A stretch of 64,000 bases of DNA. Origin: Streptomyces xinghaiensis S187. GTDB lineage: Bacteria; Actinomycetota; Actinomycetes; Streptomycetales; Streptomycetaceae. Below are positions 61,384 to 64,000 of the stretch, one piece after another. The stretch is taken from contig NZ_CP023202.1 in the NCBI RefSeq assembly GCF_000220705.2, forward strand, positions 6,850,501 through 6,914,500, read 5' to 3'. Position 1 is the stretch's first letter. Every line of letters begins with the position of its first letter. A program made the position numbers and the translations under genes. The notes beneath the pieces are model-generated. The model did not search any database. It was not told the DNA's origin and worked only from the letters and a program-made list of their open reading frames with translations.

Positions 61384-61560
61384 ATGTGCCAGCGTGTTAC
61401 CTGCCGTACCTGCGGAAAGTTCACCTACTCGGGATGCGGTGGACATGTCGACCAGGTGCTGGCGGGCGTCCCGGCCTCCAAGCGCTGCGACTGCGACTCG
61501 GCGGCGGGCAAGGCCAAGGCCGGCGGCTCCGGCTGGAAGTCGCTCTTCGGCCGGGGCTGA
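61384..61560 (+). CDS. Small Cys-rich (zinc-ribbon-like) protein, predicted CstR regulon member
   Basis: 58 aa; ATG after GAAGGGAAAG, the only good start. CRVTCRTCGK-like beginning: MCQRVTCRTCGKFTYSGCGG, then HVDQVLAGVPASKRCDCD and a Lys/Gly-rich end finishing WKSLFGRG. Cys at 2, 7, 10, 18, 35 and 37 plus His21 could bind one or two metals or carry persulfide. Similar short proteins are widespread in actinobacteria, but I know of no assigned function. Its promoter has the palindromes of the persulfide module, so it likely answers to the same signal. Confidence 0.85.
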   Translation: MCQRVTCRTCGKFTYSGCGGHVDQVLAGVPASKRCDCDSAAGKAKAGGSGWKSLFGRG

Positions 61561-61566
61561 CGCGCG

Positions 61567-61602
61567 GCGCCCCACCGCGCACGCCCGTGCGCGGTGGGGC
61601 GC
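61567..61602. terminator. Perfect 16-bp hairpin terminator
   Basis: Arms 61567-61582 and 61587-61602, loop GCCC, seven bases after the stop of the Cys-rich protein gene. Confidence 0.88.
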
Positions 61603-61750
61603 TCGCATGCCGTGGGCCGGCACACGGGGTCCGGCCGCAGCCGGCGCCGCGGCGGAAGACCGGGACCGGCGCCGGGCCGCTCCGGCCTCCGGGCCGGTGA
61701 CGTGGCTCACGGGGAACCCCCGACGGTCGTCCCCGCCCGCGGGAGGCGTC

Positions 61751-62647
61751 CTACCGGCGCACGAGGATCGAGTCCACGGCGCTGGTGACATTCTCCCCGA
61801 AGGCGTCCGTGTAGCGCGTGTCCAGGGCGTACCGCCGCCCGTCCGACTCGAGGAAGGCCAGCAGTTCGGCCCGCTTGACGATGCTGTCCTCGATGACGAG
61901 GTAGTCGCCCGGCCGCGCAACGGTGTCGAAGTGCGCGAGGACGCCCCGGACGTTGACGTGGGCGTCCTCGACGACCAGCCACGGGTGTTCCAGGGCCGAC
62001 AGCTCGGCCAGGCCCAGCACCGTCCCGATCTCGGTGAGGTCGCCCCGGCGGAAGGTGACGCGCGCGTCCCGCGCGGCCACCGGGTTCCGGTCGACGGAGA
62101 GGACGGCCGGCTCCAGCCCCGCCGAAGCGGCGACGTCCGCCATCCAGACGGCGCTCGCCCCCGAGCCGGAGCCGAGTTCGATGATGCTCGCCGGCCGCAG
62201 CTCGGAGATCAGCATGGGGATGATCGCGGCATCGTAGACGGACTTGACGAGCGGCAGACCCGCCCAGGTCAGGGTCGACACGACGCCCTGACTCCGATGG
62301 ATGGTGCGCTGGTCGGCGGCCATCGCCGCGTGCACCTCCCGCAGCGATCTGCGGAGTCTCTCCGTGGGATCGGCGAACCGGGGCGCCTCCGCCCGGCGGA
62401 GAAAGTCGGTCAACTCCGTCACCGCGGCGCGGAATTGCCCCGACCGGCGGGAATCCGGCGCGCCGTCGAGGGCGGAGTGCGCGATCTCGGCGAGCAGCAG
62501 CATCCTGTTGTCGAAGAACGTGGGAACGCCGTTCTGCGCCGCCACCTTCCTCCGTACCACCCTGCGGGACCCCGCGATGGCCGACGCCACATCGGCGTCC
62601 GGGAGGAACTCCCCGTCAGCTCCGGCTGCTTGTGGTGCGTCCTGCAT
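61751..62647 (-). CDS. CmcI-like SAM-dependent methyltransferase/hydroxylase
   Basis: 298 aa; ATG at 62647 with GGAAGAGGAAA upstream. Its start lies inside the 3' end of the upstream peptidase-like gene (32-bp overlap). A helical N-terminal half is followed by a Rossmann part: SIIELGSGSGASAVWMADVA, VLSVDRNPVAARDA, FRRGDLTEIGTVLG, WLVVEDAHVNVRGVLAHFD and DYLVIEDSIVKR. This is the cephalosporin-hydroxylase (CmcI)/rhamnosyl O-methyltransferase family. Such genes are usual in antibiotic or glycolipid clusters; the substrate is unknown. Confidence 0.8.
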   Translation of the reverse strand: MQDAPQAAGADGEFLPDADVASAIAGSRRVVRRKVAAQNGVPTFFDNRMLLLAEIAHSALDGAPDSRRSGQFRAAVTELTDFLRRAEAPRFADPTERLRRSLREVHAAMAADQRTIHRSQGVVSTLTWAGLPLVKSVYDAAIIPMLISELRPASIIELGSGSGASAVWMADVAASAGLEPAVLSVDRNPVAARDARVTFRRGDLTEIGTVLGLAELSALEHPWLVVEDAHVNVRGVLAHFDTVARPGDYLVIEDSIVKRAELLAFLESDGRRYALDTRYTDAFGENVTSAVDSILVRR

Positions 62648-64000
62648 CGATTTCCTCTTCCTGTCCGACATCCCCGTCGTCACCGATGCCGTCGCCCGAG
62701 GACTCCGTGCCGGAGGCGGCGACGCGGCGGGCGTAGGCGAGGAGCGCGTCCGCGCGGCCCGGCGGGTCCCGCCGGGCGGCGGCCGTGACGGCTCGCCGTA
62801 TCTCCTCCGGCCCGTGGAGAGCGCCGTCCACCACCACCGCCACCCGCTCCGGCGCGAGCAACTCCGCTGCCCGGGCGCGAAACCGGTCCGGGGTGAGGCC
62901 CTCCGGCGGGTGCTCCGCCGGTACGGCCGGCGACACGGCGCCGGCTGCTGCCACGGCCGCGGGGCTGCCGGTGGTGGCGGCGCTGTCCCGCCGGTACGCC
63001 TCGACCGTGCTGCGCAGGTCGTCCGCGTCCACCTCCCCGGCCGCGAGGCCGAACAGCTCGCCGAGCGCGGTCACTGCGGCCGGGGCCACCAGGGCCTGGG
63101 CCACCTCGAAGCGGAGCCGGAGCGAGCAGACCCCGCCGTCCTGCCACAGCTCGCCGTGCACGGAGTAGGCCAGGGCGGAAGCGTCCCGCAGGGCCCGGGA
63201 GAGCCGGGACGAGGCGGTTGCCACGAGGAGGCGGCGGGCGATCTCCAGGATCAGGGGGGCGTCGTCCCGGGCCGTGGCCCGGACCCCGAGCATCACCACG
63301 CACCCCCCGCCCCCGGTGCGTCGCCGCAGGGTCAGGGGCCGCACCCGGGCAGCGAAGTTGTCCGCCGGGCTCGGCCGGCCGGGCTCCGAAGACCCCCGGT
63401 GCAGCCTCTCCGCCGCCGTCTCCGGCGCCGGAGACGGGCAGGCCCGGACGAGGGCGCGCAGGTCCACCCGCGCGAGGTCGGCGGCGACCACGAGGTCGCG
63501 GGGCGCGCTCAGCACGCCCCGGTGAAAGGCGTGCACGGCGTCGGCGTCGACGCGCGCGGCGGAGCCGGCGTCACCGGCCATGCCGCGTCCGTACCGGCTG
63601 CCCGGGAACAGTGCCGCGTCGAGCAGCGGTCCCGCGGATCCGCCGGGTGCCCGGCGGGCCGCGGCGAGGGCCCGGCCGCGGTGCCGCGCGAGTGCCCGCA
63701 CCTCCTGAGGCGTGGGGCGGAACGCGCCGAGGACCCGGGCCAGCAGGGCGAGGGCGTCCGCCAGGCAGTCCGGAGTCGAGTCGAGCGTGAGCCGGACCGC
63801 CTGCCACCCCAGGCTGAGAGTGAGGGTCGTGCCCAGCTCCTCCAGCCCGGTCTCGAAGCACTCCCGCGCTCCCCGCTCCCCGGCTCCGCCGTCGCGGCGC
63901 AGGAGCACCGCCCAGGTGGACCCGGTGCCCTCCCGGCCCGGGGGGTCCGCTCCCGCACCGTGCCGCAGCAGCAGGGACGCGGAGGCCGTCAGCCTGCCGG
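62616..64000 (-). CDS. M16-like peptidase subunit without a visible zinc motif (partial)
   Basis: About 461 codons are visible, running off the right edge. The layout (LTASASLLLRHGAGADPPGR, then REGTGSTW, WQAVRLTLDSTPDCLADALA, RDLVVAADLARVDL, DASALAYSVHGELWQDGGVC, DDLRSTVEAYRRDSA) follows the insulinase/M16B fold through two domains. The place where active M16 enzymes carry HxxEH is occupied by a sequence without it, so this may be the inactive partner of a two-subunit M16B peptidase whose active chain would lie upstream. The end is acidic. Confidence 0.65.
   Translation of the reverse strand, partial: GRLTASASLLLRHGAGADPPGREGTGSTWAVLLRRDGGAGERGARECFETGLEELGTTLTLSLGWQAVRLTLDSTPDCLADALALLARVLGAFRPTPQEVRALARHRGRALAAARRAPGGSAGPLLDAALFPGSRYGRGMAGDAGSAARVDADAVHAFHRGVLSAPRDLVVAADLARVDLRALVRACPSPAPETAAERLHRGSSEPGRPSPADNFAARVRPLTLRRRTGGGGCVVMLGVRATARDDAPLILEIARRLLVATASSRLSRALRDASALAYSVHGELWQDGGVCSLRLRFEVAQALVAPAAVTALGELFGLAAGEVDADDLRSTVEAYRRDSAATTGSPAAVAAAGAVSPAVPAEHPPEGLTPDRFRARAAELLAPERVAVVVDGALHGPEEIRRAVTAAARRDPPGRADALLAYARRVAASGTESSGDGIGDDGDVGQEEEIDAGRTTSSRS

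Noticed and set aside
1..64000. tRNA, rRNA, transposase or integrase
   Set aside because: None seen on either strand: no cloverleaf with a CCA-adjacent T-loop and no DDE or tyrosine-recombinase motif.

Overview
The window is very GC-rich (about 73% by eye). Nearly every codon ends in G or C, ribosome binding sites are GGAGG-like, GTG and TTG starts are common, and the gene families (DUF397, DUF5133, DUF5753, EspR-like XRE, RppA, CebR, SSI-type inhibitor, ROK/xylFGH) are typical of Streptomyces or a close relative in the Streptomycetaceae. No rRNA, tRNA, insertion sequence, phage or CRISPR array was seen. The content looks chromosomal, conserved and metabolic/regulatory. Two genes carry the rare leucine codon TTA: the subtilisin-inhibitor-like gene and a membrane-protein gene. 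In Streptomyces this normally makes expression depend on the bldA tRNA.

Layout. 1-1.6 kb: two leftward secreted proteins that together resemble one copper amine oxidase split in two. 2-5.8 kb: small stress and membrane genes, a YflT-like stress protein, an ATP-grasp protein, a tandem universal stress protein and a DUF302 protein. 5.9-9.4 kb: a sulfane-sulfur (persulfide) module with a CstR-type repressor, a CstB-like dioxygenase/rhodanese, a rhodanese and a membrane rhodanese. They are joined by a repeated 16-bp palindrome ATAC-N8-GTAT, which recurs 55 kb away in the promoter of a small Cys-rich protein gene (61.4 kb). 9.5-15.8 kb: the cellobiose system cebR/cebEFG/bglC with two CebR operators. 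15.9-22.1 kb: SSI-like inhibitor, small proteins, NfeD and stomatin-like pair, Ser/Thr kinase. 22.1-25.2 kb: a four-gene operon of EspR-like XRE regulator, ImmA/IrrE zinc peptidase, MAB_1171c-type membrane protein and PAP2-like protein. 25.5-32.9 kb: acetoacetate-decarboxylase-like protein, DUF5133, DUF1360, a two-gene PP2C signalling module, PrmC-like methyltransferase and small proteins. 33.3-37.7 kb: PPK2 kinase, DUF397 and XRE/DUF5753 genes, and a secreted protein. 38-40.3 kb: rppA plus a P450, the naphthalenetetrol/flaviolin pigment pair. 41-45.8 kb: the xylFGH xylose-type ABC operon with a ROK regulator. 45.9-52.1 kb: methyltransferase, formaldehyde-dehydrogenase-like ADH, MMPL exporter, Ohr peroxidase, universal stress protein. 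52.9-61.1 kb: CapA-like protein, a SARP/BTAD-ABATE-CGNR fusion regulator, secreted protein, K+ channel, tripeptidyl aminopeptidase and a divergent NarL-type two-component system. 61.3-64 kb: the Cys-rich small protein, a CmcI-like SAM enzyme and the end of an M16-like peptidase, possibly the edge of a biosynthetic cluster.

The strongest candidates for something under-described are the dispersed ATAC-N8-GTAT regulon with its Cys-rich protein, the TTA-containing XRE/ImmA/membrane/PAP2 operon, the split copper amine oxidase and the SARP-CGNR fusion.
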